Source: an uncultured Prevotellaceae bacterium (GTDB taxonomy: Bacteria; Bacteroidota; Bacteroidia; Bacteroidales; Bacteroidaceae). From it: a DNA stretch of 8,701 nucleotides. The stretch covers positions 1 through 8,701 of the forward strand of contig CAMKMK010000093.1 in the NCBI GenBank assembly GCA_946413885.1. The letters are read 5' to 3'. Below, one piece after another: positions 1-8,006 of this stretch; position 1 is the first letter of the stretch, and the number at the start of each line of letters is the position of its first letter. The notes under the pieces were generated by a model that saw only the letters and a program-made list of their open reading frames with translations, did no database searches and was not told the DNA's origin. A program made the position numbers and the translations under genes.

Positions 1-209
1 CCCAGCAGCGAAACTTTATCCTCCGTATGTTTGTTTATGCGGAAGGTCATGCTCCTCTCTCCATCCGTTTTCTTGGCGGCTTTCTTCTTGTCGTCAGCAT
101 ATACTTGAACGCCAAACCCTCCCAGCAGGAAGGCTGATGCTGAAGTCGTTCCCAGTCTTTTCAGGAACTCGCGCCTGGTGCGGTCCTGTTTGTTTTCATT
201 GTCTTTCAT
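1..209 (-). CDS. Tat-exported aldo/keto reductase family protein, N-terminal part only
   Basis: This is the first 69 codons of a gene that runs off the left edge. The start at 207-209 gives a typical twin-arginine leader: a polar N-region (MKDNENKQDR), then TRREFLKRLG, then a short hydrophobic stretch (SASAFLLGGFG) and a small-residue/Asp region near VYADD. A Lys-rich linker (KKKAAKK) follows, and then SMTFRINKHTEDKVSLLG. That last segment matches the opening strand of Bacteroidetes aldo/keto reductases, which usually read like MTYRxNxxTGDKVSLLGYG. The likely role is an NAD(P)H- or redox-cofactor-dependent reductase carried folded across the inner membrane. The catalytic Asp/Tyr/Lys/His and any C-terminal Fe-S cluster motif lie outside the window, so the substrate cannot be stated. 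The Tat motif is seen directly. The family call rests on about 18 residues after the linker and is therefore only fairly secure. Confidence 0.72.
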   Translation of the reverse strand, partial: MKDNENKQDRTRREFLKRLGTTSASAFLLGGFGVQVYADDKKKAAKKTDGERSMTFRINKHTEDKVSLL

Positions 210-248
210 TTGTGTTTGTTTAGGTGAGATCTATTGAGTATTCGTTGT

Positions 249-256
249 CAAATATA
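249..256 (-). promoter_or_regulatory. Bacteroidetes-type -7 box for the aldo/keto reductase gene
   Basis: On the minus strand the sequence reads TATATTTG, a full match to the Bacteroidetes -7 consensus TAnnTTTG. It lies about 40 nt before the start codon at 209. The expected -33 TTTG is not at the usual 19-21 nt spacing; the nearest TTTG is only 12 nt upstream (269-272). The call therefore rests on the -7 box and its position. If it is correct, the leader is about 33 nt and the reductase is transcribed separately from the esterase upstream. Confidence 0.45.
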
Positions 257-374
257 CGGAAAAGTTTTCAAACAGCTGCCATTTCGATGCCAAATTCTTG
301 CTTTATTATGAATATTTTCGTATTTCCAAGTCATAACTTTCTATTTATGAATACTCTACGACAGTTCAGTATTA

Positions 375-1670
375 CTATTTCTTTCCATTCCACACACCTT
401 CAGCAAAATCGAGCATCCAATGCCAATCGTATGCTGCGATTCCATGCTTCTCACTTCTTCGAACGTAGCCAAGATAAGGTCCGATGGCTTTCGTGTCGTA
501 ATCATCTGGCCAATCCACATTGGGCAATCCCTTCTTTCCCAACATTTTCCACACAGGACTTGCTGCCTGGACGGCAAGAAACTCACCTTTTGTGTCGAAC
601 CATCCCTCGTCAAACCCTTCTACCAGCAAAGCGCGAGGGGCTATGCAAGAAAGGAACAAGTGTTGGTCGAAAGGCATTGTATCTTCTTTGTCTGCATACT
701 TCTTCCAAGCCTTGCAATACCAATGGGTGAAGGCTTTTGTCATGATAGCAATGTTCTCGCCATAGAATCTTTTCGACAGCGGACAGCCTCCTCCACCTGT
801 CTGGACAGGTACAACTACAGGGAATCGATTGTCGAAAGCCCCTGCTACGAGAGCAGCCTTGCCAAGCCTTGAATAGCCAGTCAGCAACACTCGTTTGGCA
901 TCGAGTCGGCTGTCTTGCTCTATCATGTCCATCGCCCTCATTAGCGTCCAGCCCCATGCACCAAGTGAGGTAGTGTTGTCATCACGTGAGTTGTCGCGAG
1001 GTCCCCACAAGTCGAAGATTTCTGTATAGGCAAGTCTGTCCTGCTCTTCTGCTCCAACAGGGTCAGGAGAGATGTCGCCATAGCAGGCAGTCACTATTGC
1101 GTAGCCTCGCGCCACAATCATGTCGAAAGGATAGACAGCATCCGTTGATTGTCCTGCATAGAAGCCTCGAGTGGCCTCAGTAGCACGATGATCGACGATT
1201 CCCTCTTCGTTGCGCAGCCATCCATCTGTCAGCAGTATTTCCTTATCCTGCATCAGCGCCTGGTTGCCTGTATAGTTGAGGAAAAGGATTGTGGGGACTG
1301 GCCCTGTTGCATAGCGTGGAGTGATGATGAGCCAATCTACTTTAGGCCCAGTCTTATCGTTGCGGAACCACATGCGCACCTGTCTTCTTGTCGCATATCC
1401 AGCCAGGGTGATTCCTTCCTCGAGTTCTTCCGTTGTGATTTCACTCTTAGGCGGAATCTGGCCATACATTTCGCGCTGGAAGATATCCAGTATCTCTTGT
1501 CGACGCAACTCCCAATCTTTGGCATTTCGAACCTTTTTACCATTCACGAAACGAAGAGGATCTTCCAGTTTGTAAGGTGGAATCTTGCTTTCGTCATAAT
1601 TGACTTGCTGAGCCCACAGACTGTTGGATGAGACCAATAATGCTAAAGCTGCAATAAGTGTTCTTCTCAT
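375..1670 (-). CDS. Secreted CE15-like glucuronoyl esterase (alpha/beta hydrolase)
   Basis: The protein has 431 residues. CE15 enzymes cleave the ester joining (4-O-methyl)glucuronic acid of xylan to lignin alcohols. The start at 1670 is chosen because it opens directly into a signal peptide (MRRTLIAALALLVSSNSLWA, cleavage near residue 20). The open frame continues to 1970, but that extension crosses a tandem repeat and encodes no plausible leader. Family signs in order are: RGYAIVTACYGDISPDP (188-204); the nucleophile elbow GYSRLGKAAL, with Ser267 as probable nucleophile; TGGGGCPLSKR (291-301); MPFDQHLFLSCIAPRALLV (332-350); WFDTKGEFLA (357-366); and EKHGIAAYDW with probable catalytic His409. 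The acidic residue that follows the elbow in fungal enzymes aligns with Gln290, so the acid is probably Asp354 or Glu355 on the later loop, as in some bacterial members. No carbohydrate-binding module is present. The gene is 277 bp downstream of the giant surface-protein gene on the same strand. Activity on other uronate esters or acetyl esters is possible. Confidence 0.85.
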   Translation of the reverse strand: MRRTLIAALALLVSSNSLWAQQVNYDESKIPPYKLEDPLRFVNGKKVRNAKDWELRRQEILDIFQREMYGQIPPKSEITTEELEEGITLAGYATRRQVRMWFRNDKTGPKVDWLIITPRYATGPVPTILFLNYTGNQALMQDKEILLTDGWLRNEEGIVDHRATEATRGFYAGQSTDAVYPFDMIVARGYAIVTACYGDISPDPVGAEEQDRLAYTEIFDLWGPRDNSRDDNTTSLGAWGWTLMRAMDMIEQDSRLDAKRVLLTGYSRLGKAALVAGAFDNRFPVVVPVQTGGGGCPLSKRFYGENIAIMTKAFTHWYCKAWKKYADKEDTMPFDQHLFLSCIAPRALLVEGFDEGWFDTKGEFLAVQAASPVWKMLGKKGLPNVDWPDDYDTKAIGPYLGYVRRSEKHGIAAYDWHWMLDFAEGVWNGKK

Positions 1671-1725
1671 TTTCTTAGATATGAATAATGTATGTTTTTC
1701 CTCTCTCGTAAAGAGGCTTTTTAAG

Positions 1726-1867
1726 CAACACGTTGAAACCATAAAGACAACACGTTGAAACCATAAAGACAACACGTTGAAACCATAAAGACAACACGTT
1801 GAAATCGCAAAGTCAACACGTTCTTCCTGCCAACACAACACGTTCTTCCTGCCAACACAACACGTTG
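1726..1867. repeat. 22-bp-period tandem array with constant CAACACGTT word
   Basis: Six full 22-bp units and a partial seventh begin at 1726, 1748, 1770, 1792, 1814, 1836 and 1858. Every unit opens with CAACACGTT on the plus strand. The 13-nt remainder comes in types: GAAACCATAAAGA (units 1-3, identical), GAAATCGCAAAGT (unit 4) and CTTCCTGCCAACA (units 5 and 6, identical). Unit 7 breaks off after CAACACGTTG. Where the word is followed by G it forms a small dyad, CAAC-AC-GTTG. A 22-bp step is not a multiple of three, so the array is not a coding repeat. It lies in the gap between two genes of the same strand, ending about 55 bp before the esterase start. If the esterase has a promoter further upstream, the array would be in its leader. 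Function is unknown. Confidence 0.9.
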
Positions 1868-1887
1868 ATATTTTTTCTTCCAGAAAT

Positions 1888-1923
1888 AGTAATCTCGAGC
1901 CCACTATAGGACTCGAGACTACT
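1888..1923 (-). terminator. Hairpin after the giant gene, possible terminator
   Basis: Two 12-nt arms (1888-1899 and 1912-1923, each containing CTCGAG) pair with one mismatch around a 12-nt loop. The hairpin lies about 25 bp past the stop of the 2004-residue protein, a usual place for transcript ends. Neither side has a clear U-tract: on the minus strand the following bases are purine-rich with an A-run. It may therefore act as an RNA-end stabilising or weak termination element rather than a classical intrinsic terminator. Confidence 0.5.
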
Positions 1924-1947
1924 GAAACAAGAGTTAGCTCTTTGAGA

Positions 1948-4900
1948 TTACTTCTGTACCTTCTTGCCACCTACGATATAGATACCCTTGGGCAGGTTGA
2001 TCAAGCTGTTGCGTACTGCCACATTCTTGCGGATCATACGTCCCTGGAGATCATAAACGTTGGTGCGTTCTGTACTTGTCATGTCGATAGACTCTACAGC
2101 TGTGCCTGGGTCACCATTCACAATTGTACCATCAGCGGAAATGATGACAGTCTTGTGGGTTGGATTGAGTACAGGATAGAGATCCTCGCCCAGATTCTGA
2201 TACCAAGTGGTTGTGGGAGCCAGCTCATTCATGCTGTATGCAACTATTCCGCTGTAGAAATCTTCCTCTGAAACGAAGTTGATGTTCTCCTGACTACCAC
2301 CCATGTAGCCACCAACTTTACCGATGGTAGAGGTTGTCCAGATGTCTTGGAAGCTGCTTCCTCCGTGGCAATATCCAATGAGGTCGCCCAGATAGGTCAC
2401 GTTGCCCACCAGAAGGTTGGTGTAGACGAAGCAGTTCTTTGCAGTGAAGCCATAGGTTCCATCGTGGGAAGAACCAATGAGTCCACCCACGGTGCTGGTG
2501 CCGTCGATGGTACCAGCGAAGAAACAGTAGTTCATTGTTCCGAAGTACTTGCCAGCGATGCCGCCCACATCAGTTCCACCGCTCATATCGGCCTTGCTGT
2601 AGCAATATGAAATCTCGCAAGGATTGTTTGTTCCAACTGCACCAATGATTGAACCGCAATGGGTTGCGATATCAGTATTGGAAGCGATGTTACCGCTTTC
2701 GATAGCCACACGGGTTACTGTAGCGCCATCAGCCATACCAATGAACATGGCTTGAATATTGGTGATGGGATAGAACTGACCATCATAGGTTCCCTTGAAC
2801 ATGTTGCTGGTATTTCCCATGGGATGCCAGAGAACTGTCGACATGTCGAGAGGAGCTGTCTGAATGGCCTTAACATCACCTTGACCTGCATTGACTTTGC
2901 TAGACAGCCAAAGAAGGTTCTGAGGAGTCTCGATCTGATAAACGCCATCCACGAGTTCAGGTTCAGCACCATGAACCATCTGATAGATGGAAGTCTGCTT
3001 CAGGGCCTCCATAGAGAGTGCTTCTTCCTTCGTGTAAGAACCTGCCTCGTAAGCTGCCCAGATGGCATCGTAGGCTTGAGTTCCTTCGTTGAGTTGCTCT
3101 TGGGTGACGCCTCCTTGGTTAAAGATCTCAAAGAGAGAAGAGTTTATCTGGTCAGCCTCGTTGATCATTTGAACGTAAGCCATCTTGGTGTCATAGATCT
3201 CCTGGAATAGAGCAGAGAACTTCTCAATGATCTGGTACTTGGTCTCATTGTCTTCAGCATTGGCAGCAGCAATAATAGTTTGTTGCAACTCGTCCTTAAG
3301 TGCCTGAGAGAAGTTGGGGTATTTCTTGTACATATCATCGTTGCTGTCGCTGCTGTACTCGTAAGCCATGATGGTATTAGCACGAGTAACCTGTCCAGCC
3401 AGAGTTTCGTCGAGAGCTGCAGTAGCATCAGCGATGGAACCACGATAGAAGAGACGGAAGTTGGCGAATCCTGTCCAGTCGCTTGAAAGGCCTGAACCTT
3501 GGCTCTTAAGTCCAACGGTGAGTTGTCCATCAGTTACATAAGCCAGGATGCGGTTGAGGTGACGTCCAGCGCTGAATCCGTATGAGCAGCTGTTGTAGCC
3601 GTGGAGACAGTAGCCGATAACGTTACCTTCTTCATCCTGATACTCGTAGTCTGGATTGGATCCACCTTCTGTGATATAGCAGTTTACCTGATCGATTGCA
3701 TCCTCAACAAGTACCATATCCTCACATACGTTGGAGATGTAAACCTTGTTGTCGTTTGCATAGAGCATGGGAACATACTGAGTACTGTAAATACTGGTGT
3801 AGGGACGATAAGCTGCATTTACCAACAATTCATAGACACCATCGCTTAGACCTGTGATGGTCTGATACATGTCGAACGTGCTGTTCCAGCATTCTCCAGC
3901 TGTCATAACGGATGCAACACCACCTGTACCTGTTCCAACCTTGCCCTGCCATCCGTTGTATCCGTCAGTAAGGTCAGCATTGGTAATCATACGTGTAATC
4001 TCAGAGTCGATGCTATAACCATTTGCTACGGCTGTCTCGTAGAGAGACTTGACATATCCTACCTCAGCTTGTACCTCACCGGTTCCCAACTCATGGAATG
4101 TCATGATGTATGGATAAGTTCCGCGTGGATAATCCTCGCCTGGTTCAATTTCGTCTTCGATATAGGTCAGAAGGAATTCCAGATCAGGGCCTGCAATCTC
4201 GCCTTCGTGTTCCTGTATGTCAGTAATGATGTTCTGAACAGCCTTGTCGTATGCATCGTAAGCAGCAGCACTGGCGTCAATACTCTTACGCAGAGATTCA
4301 GCGTTCTGGTAGGCTGCGTAAAGTTCTTCACGTGTAGTCACCTTAGGCAGATTGCCCAATGAACTTGCATACGCATCGATAAGAGATGTGGTGGCAATTA
4401 CAGAAGTAGAGAATTCTCCAGCCTCGCTGATGAGGAAACTTATCATTTCCTTCAGGCTCTGGTTGTCAGTCTGGCAAGCATACTCCTCATCGGAAATTTT
4501 GTAAACAAGACCGTGTGTCTCGTCGAGGGTAGGACTGAAATCCTCGCCAAGCGTCTGGAACCATGTGGGATTAATGAAACTGCTGCCATTCATTAGATAG
4601 CAGGCACGACCTGTTGCGAAGTCTTCCTGATTGAGTGTAGTCACACTCATGGTACCGCCATTGTAACCACCATCCTTGTTGGCAGGACTCCATCCCCAAC
4701 ATTTGGTGATACTGGTATTCTCGTGAGCATAACCTACATAGTGACCTCGATATGACTCGTTACCATTCAGCACCTCAGCATAGACGTAGCAATTTGTGAC
4801 GGTAGGAGCATGGTCACCATCGTAAGAGCTACCGATGATGCCACCCACGGTACTTGTTCCATCGATGGTACCTGCAAAGTAGCAGTGATCGATGGTTCCA

Positions 4901-7900
4901 TAGTATTTACCTGCGATACCACCCACGTCTGTACCACCAGTCATGTCAGCCTTGCTGTAGCAATAAGTGATGGTACTTGGTGCTGAAGTACCACAGTTAC
5001 CAGCGATAGAACCCGTATGGGATGCAAATTCGGTGTTTTCCCCAATATTACCACTCTCGATGGCAACACGGGTAATGGTTGCGCCAGCGATAGTACCAAA
5101 AAGCATCTGATTGATGTTAGTAATGGGATAGAACTGACCATCGAAGGTTCCACTATACTTGAATGCAGCAGTGCCAATGGGTGTGTGATTCACATCGCTG
5201 AAATCAATGGGAGCAATCAAACGTGCATTCAGGGAGTTATCTCCATTGTTTACCTTGTTGGCAAACCATTCGAGTGCTCCAGCAGTTCCGATTTCGTAAT
5301 AACCATCAACCAACTGAGCAAAGTCGGGATCGACAGCACCACAATTGACGCAGACACCATCCACAAACTCATGATCAGGTCGCACGCTTGTCTGAGTGTT
5401 GCCGTAAGTAATCTCGGTGCCTTCCTCGACAGAACCGTCGCAACGGAGCTGACCATTGGCATAGACGATGGCATGCGAGGGATCGATAACGGGATAAGGG
5501 TCGGTCCCCAATGTCTGGCGGAAAACAGGATTGTCACTGCTCTTCTCGTTCACATTGTAAGCAACCTCGCCGCTGGCAAATGCGTCCAGGGGAACCACTT
5601 GAGTATTCTGTACTACACCGCCGGTATAACCACACATTCGCTCTACACCATCAATTGGATTACCATAGCAATTGCGAAGAACACAGATGCCGTGTAAATA
5701 GCCGACAAAATTACCCAGATAATCTGCCACACCAGTCATCTTGGCACTGTAGACGAAGCAGTTGCTGACAAGTACAGGAATAGAAGAGTCGTTACCACTA
5801 CCGATAATACCACCCGTAGTGCTGGATCCATCAATCTCACCTGCATAATAGCAACGGTCAATGTTACCACACATCTTTCCAATCAGACCTCCAGCATCGT
5901 TGGTAGTTCCATAGATGTTGGCTTTACTGTAGCTGTTGGTCAGATTACAGGCCGTAGTTGCAGTTCCTGCAATGGTACCCGTGTGGGAACCATACGTGGT
6001 GTTCATTGTCACACTACCACTCTCGATGGCAATGTTCGTCAGGTTGGCACCTGCGATGGTACCGAAGAGCATATTGTTCAGATTGGTGATAGGTTGCAAG
6101 CCGCCATCGAAGGTTCCGCCGTAGGGTTTGCCTGGCGTTCCAATGGGAGTGTGAACGTAAGTGTACAAGTCAATGGGACCCGTCAGACGGCCATTTGCTG
6201 TATTCTTTCCGTTATTCACCAGATAAGCAAACCATTCAAGTTTGCCCGCAGAATCCAGATTGTAGTATCCATCAGCATCAGGAGTTACAAAATCGCTCTG
6301 GAATGCGCCGCAGACGGTGCAGAAGCCATCCTTGTATTGATGATCAGGCTTGGGAGTCGTATTTTCATTGCTATAAGTGAATGTACCTGAGACAGCAGTT
6401 CCATCACAACGTACATCACCCACGGCATACACCTGTGCACTGGTGGCAAATGGGGTAGGAATCTGGTCTGTTCCAATGGTCTGATACCAGTTGATCTCAT
6501 CCTGTGTACCATTGAGCAAATAGGCAACCTCACCACTGAGTAGCTGGTCGGCAGTCACAGCCTTCACACCGTTTTCTACCGTTCCCATTGCATTGACATA
6601 GAAGCAATTCTTCTGAGTCATGTTGCCAGCATTGCGGCAGAAGGTGGAAGAGCCGCTCAAGGTGGACAGTTCAACATCGGCCACCTGAAGAACACTCTCG
6701 AGATAAGTTGCGCCACTGAGCCAACCAACCACTCCACCGCAATTAGTCGTCTGGTCACCATAAATGCCAACTGCAGACAGGGTGAACTCGATAATTGCAT
6801 TACCCGTTCCGATTGCCGCGATACCTCCGTGAGTGCCGTCGCCAGATACGCTGCTCTGGATGCGCACCTTGCTGATGCAATGGCTTACCTTGCCGCCGTT
6901 CAGGTTACCTACGATGCCCGCGCCATACTTGGCACTGGTCTCGATGTTTCCATCCACAATCAGATTCTTTACTGTACCTGCGCCCACGTATTGGAAGAGG
7001 GCGCTGTACTCTGTTTCGGCTGTGTAGTTCACGGTGACCTTGTGACCCTTTCCGTCAAAGGTGCCCGCATAGGGATTGCCACTGGTACCGATCATGTCAG
7101 TCTGATTGCTGAAGTCAATGTCGGCCGTCAGTTTTGCATTGGCATTTGTCTCACCGGCATAAACGAGGTCGGCAAACGTAACGAGTTCTTCTGCAGTACC
7201 AATCAGGTAGAATCCGTTCTCATCCTTCGTCAGGTTGCCGCCCAAGGCATCCTGCTCGAAGTTGCCATAAGCCGCAATCTGATCATTCGTGAGAGGCTCG
7301 TCCCAGTAAGCTACCTCAGACACATACGTGTCAGTAGCCTCGCCGTCCTCGTCACAGCACAGGTAGAAGCCCTCAGGTTCTATTATAAAGCGGCTTGCGT
7401 TGTCGGCATTGGTATTGATGAGCTCCCCATCAACATAAAGGCTGAAGATTCCGTTCCTGTTTACCAACAGCAGACGATACCATCTCTTGTTGACAATGTT
7501 GCCGCCATAACCCAAAGTGCCAACACCAATCGTGTTGTTATGAACGAAGATGTCGCCATCATTCTCGTTCACGATATCTGTCTGAAACAGACCGTCATAA
7601 GGCGTTGCATCCTTCACCATGAAATCCAACTGGATAGTGTAGTTGTTGATTTGTTTCTCAGCGTTCAATGCCACCCAGAGAGCAGCATTCTTCGGTACAA
7701 GGATAGCCTTGTTCTCAGCTGTGGGACCATCGGTGGCAGTGATGCCTGCCTCAGCCGCTGTCTCACATAAGGTTGCGCTCTTGTTGCCAAGAGTGGCTGC
7801 CTGAAGCTGAAGGGCTCCCTCTGAGGCCTCCAGCAAGTTGCTGGCATTCTCGAATGTCCATTTTCCCTTAGGCGAGGGCACATTCTGAGCTGCAGCCCTC

Positions 7901-7962
7901 AGGCTCATTCCTGCCATACAGACAAGCATGGCAAAGAACAGAAACGTAGATCTTTTTTTCAT
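1948..7962 (-). CDS. Giant secreted mosaic protein: LamG-like domain, GLUG-type modules, C-terminal sorting-like tail
   Basis: The protein has 2004 residues. It starts with a signal peptide (MKKRSTFLFFAMLVCMAGMS, cleavage near AAA/Q at 25-26). Residues about 30-235 resemble a LamG/concanavalin-type beta-sandwich (KWTFEN at the start, GIFSLYVDGELINT and VAYWDEPLTNDQIAAYG later). Four GLUG-type modules follow, rich in GGIIG/GGIAG turns, at about 247-553, 564-876, 886-1155 and 1671-1940. The first three are joined by Cys knuckles (FCTVCGA 547-553, VCVNCGA 870-876). Between the third and fourth modules is a helical region, a galactose-binding-like domain (1326-1508) and another helical region. 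The end (NVYDLQGRMIRKN, then LPKGIYIVGGKKVQK) is the Bacteroidetes C-terminal tail usually annotated as a type IX sorting domain, although similar tails occur in species without that system. The likely role is a cell-surface or secreted adhesin or glycan-binding protein. No catalytic motif was recognised. The start is supported by the leader and a promoter about 45 nt upstream, and there is no Shine-Dalgarno sequence, as is normal in this phylum. Confidence 0.88.
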   Translation of the reverse strand: MKKRSTFLFFAMLVCMAGMSLRAAAQNVPSPKGKWTFENASNLLEASEGALQLQAATLGNKSATLCETAAEAGITATDGPTAENKAILVPKNAALWVALNAEKQINNYTIQLDFMVKDATPYDGLFQTDIVNENDGDIFVHNNTIGVGTLGYGGNIVNKRWYRLLLVNRNGIFSLYVDGELINTNADNASRFIIEPEGFYLCCDEDGEATDTYVSEVAYWDEPLTNDQIAAYGNFEQDALGGNLTKDENGFYLIGTAEELVTFADLVYAGETNANAKLTADIDFSNQTDMIGTSGNPYAGTFDGKGHKVTVNYTAETEYSALFQYVGAGTVKNLIVDGNIETSAKYGAGIVGNLNGGKVSHCISKVRIQSSVSGDGTHGGIAAIGTGNAIIEFTLSAVGIYGDQTTNCGGVVGWLSGATYLESVLQVADVELSTLSGSSTFCRNAGNMTQKNCFYVNAMGTVENGVKAVTADQLLSGEVAYLLNGTQDEINWYQTIGTDQIPTPFATSAQVYAVGDVRCDGTAVSGTFTYSNENTTPKPDHQYKDGFCTVCGAFQSDFVTPDADGYYNLDSAGKLEWFAYLVNNGKNTANGRLTGPIDLYTYVHTPIGTPGKPYGGTFDGGLQPITNLNNMLFGTIAGANLTNIAIESGSVTMNTTYGSHTGTIAGTATTACNLTNSYSKANIYGTTNDAGGLIGKMCGNIDRCYYAGEIDGSSTTGGIIGSGNDSSIPVLVSNCFVYSAKMTGVADYLGNFVGYLHGICVLRNCYGNPIDGVERMCGYTGGVVQNTQVVPLDAFASGEVAYNVNEKSSDNPVFRQTLGTDPYPVIDPSHAIVYANGQLRCDGSVEEGTEITYGNTQTSVRPDHEFVDGVCVNCGAVDPDFAQLVDGYYEIGTAGALEWFANKVNNGDNSLNARLIAPIDFSDVNHTPIGTAAFKYSGTFDGQFYPITNINQMLFGTIAGATITRVAIESGNIGENTEFASHTGSIAGNCGTSAPSTITYCYSKADMTGGTDVGGIAGKYYGTIDHCYFAGTIDGTSTVGGIIGSSYDGDHAPTVTNCYVYAEVLNGNESYRGHYVGYAHENTSITKCWGWSPANKDGGYNGGTMSVTTLNQEDFATGRACYLMNGSSFINPTWFQTLGEDFSPTLDETHGLVYKISDEEYACQTDNQSLKEMISFLISEAGEFSTSVIATTSLIDAYASSLGNLPKVTTREELYAAYQNAESLRKSIDASAAAYDAYDKAVQNIITDIQEHEGEIAGPDLEFLLTYIEDEIEPGEDYPRGTYPYIMTFHELGTGEVQAEVGYVKSLYETAVANGYSIDSEITRMITNADLTDGYNGWQGKVGTGTGGVASVMTAGECWNSTFDMYQTITGLSDGVYELLVNAAYRPYTSIYSTQYVPMLYANDNKVYISNVCEDMVLVEDAIDQVNCYITEGGSNPDYEYQDEEGNVIGYCLHGYNSCSYGFSAGRHLNRILAYVTDGQLTVGLKSQGSGLSSDWTGFANFRLFYRGSIADATAALDETLAGQVTRANTIMAYEYSSDSNDDMYKKYPNFSQALKDELQQTIIAAANAEDNETKYQIIEKFSALFQEIYDTKMAYVQMINEADQINSSLFEIFNQGGVTQEQLNEGTQAYDAIWAAYEAGSYTKEEALSMEALKQTSIYQMVHGAEPELVDGVYQIETPQNLLWLSSKVNAGQGDVKAIQTAPLDMSTVLWHPMGNTSNMFKGTYDGQFYPITNIQAMFIGMADGATVTRVAIESGNIASNTDIATHCGSIIGAVGTNNPCEISYCYSKADMSGGTDVGGIAGKYFGTMNYCFFAGTIDGTSTVGGLIGSSHDGTYGFTAKNCFVYTNLLVGNVTYLGDLIGYCHGGSSFQDIWTTSTIGKVGGYMGGSQENINFVSEEDFYSGIVAYSMNELAPTTTWYQNLGEDLYPVLNPTHKTVIISADGTIVNGDPGTAVESIDMTSTERTNVYDLQGRMIRKNVAVRNSLINLPKGIYIVGGKKVQK
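2143..7224 (-). repeat. Four diverged GLUG-type modules inside the giant gene
   Basis: The modules are at about 6304-7224 (A), 5335-6273 (B), 4498-5307 (C) and 2143-2952 (D). Each opens with a D/N-G-[YFV]-Y segment (e.g. DGYYEIGTAGALEWFANKVNNG-like, shortened here), then a PIG or related turn, TFDG/TYDG, ITN, FGTIAG and AIESG in B-D, and pairs of GG-[IL]-[IA]-G turns. Each closes with a YxLNG/YxMN and Q-[TN]-[IL]-G-x-D segment. B and C start 322 residues apart, and A and B about 315. D starts 786 residues after C because another segment lies between them. GLUG motifs are known from bacterial surface proteins and are thought to build beta-rich rods. The module borders given are by eye. Confidence 0.75.
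2953..4497 (-). other. Inserted helical / beta-sandwich / helical segment within the giant protein
   Basis: Residues about 1156-1670 break the GLUG-type repeat series. The first part (to about 1325) is predicted helical, with Ala/Glu/Leu-rich stretches such as ELYAAYQNAESLRKSI. Residues 1326-1508 look like a carbohydrate-binding-type beta-sandwich common in Bacteroidales secreted proteins: it opens MITNADLTDGYNGWQG, continues FDMYQTITGLSDGVYELLV, and closes TGFANFRLFYRG. A second helical stretch follows (ALKDELQQTIIAAANAED, then EKFSALFQEIYDTKMAYV). Similar helical regions in surface proteins (FIVAR-like) act as spacers. The domain naming is inference from pattern, not from a search. Confidence 0.55.
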
Positions 7963-8006
7963 TCTTTTTAGCTTTTGGGGGTTAATAAACTATGATTTTC
8001 TGCCTA

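Noticed and set aside
331..350. TCATAA/TTATGA hairpin after the esterase stop as terminator
   Set aside because: It is a short AT-only-rich stem with no U-tract, weak in energy and likely to occur by chance in this AT-rich spacer.
1700..1720. Plus-strand intrinsic terminator (CCTCT/AGAGG stem then CTTTTT)
   Set aside because: The stem is only 5 bp and there is no plus-strand gene upstream to terminate; on the minus strand no U-tract follows.
1808..1838. Esterase promoter within units 4-6 of the array (TGACTTTG on the minus strand)
   Set aside because: The -7 match lacks the A of TAnnTTTG and the -33 is only TTGT; it is worth noting for transcript mapping but not supportable as a feature.
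1726..1867. CRISPR array
   Set aside because: The repeat word is only 9 bp, the unit is 22 bp, spacers are 13 nt and mostly identical to each other, and no cas genes are present.
1891..1911. Phage T7-like promoter (CCCACTATAGG)
   Set aside because: Only the downstream half resembles the T7 consensus; the upstream half does not align, and it lies in a hairpin. Treated as chance.
1671..1970. Longer N-terminus for the esterase (start at 1970)
   Set aside because: The extension translates the 22-bp array (recurrent STCC and LYGF-type peptides) and overlaps the end of the giant gene; the start at 1670 gives a clean signal peptide.
6829..7770. 313-codon plus-strand gene inside the giant gene
   Set aside because: It is a shadow frame opposite the LamG-like domain and module A, whose minus-strand frame has clear domain structure, a leader and a promoter.
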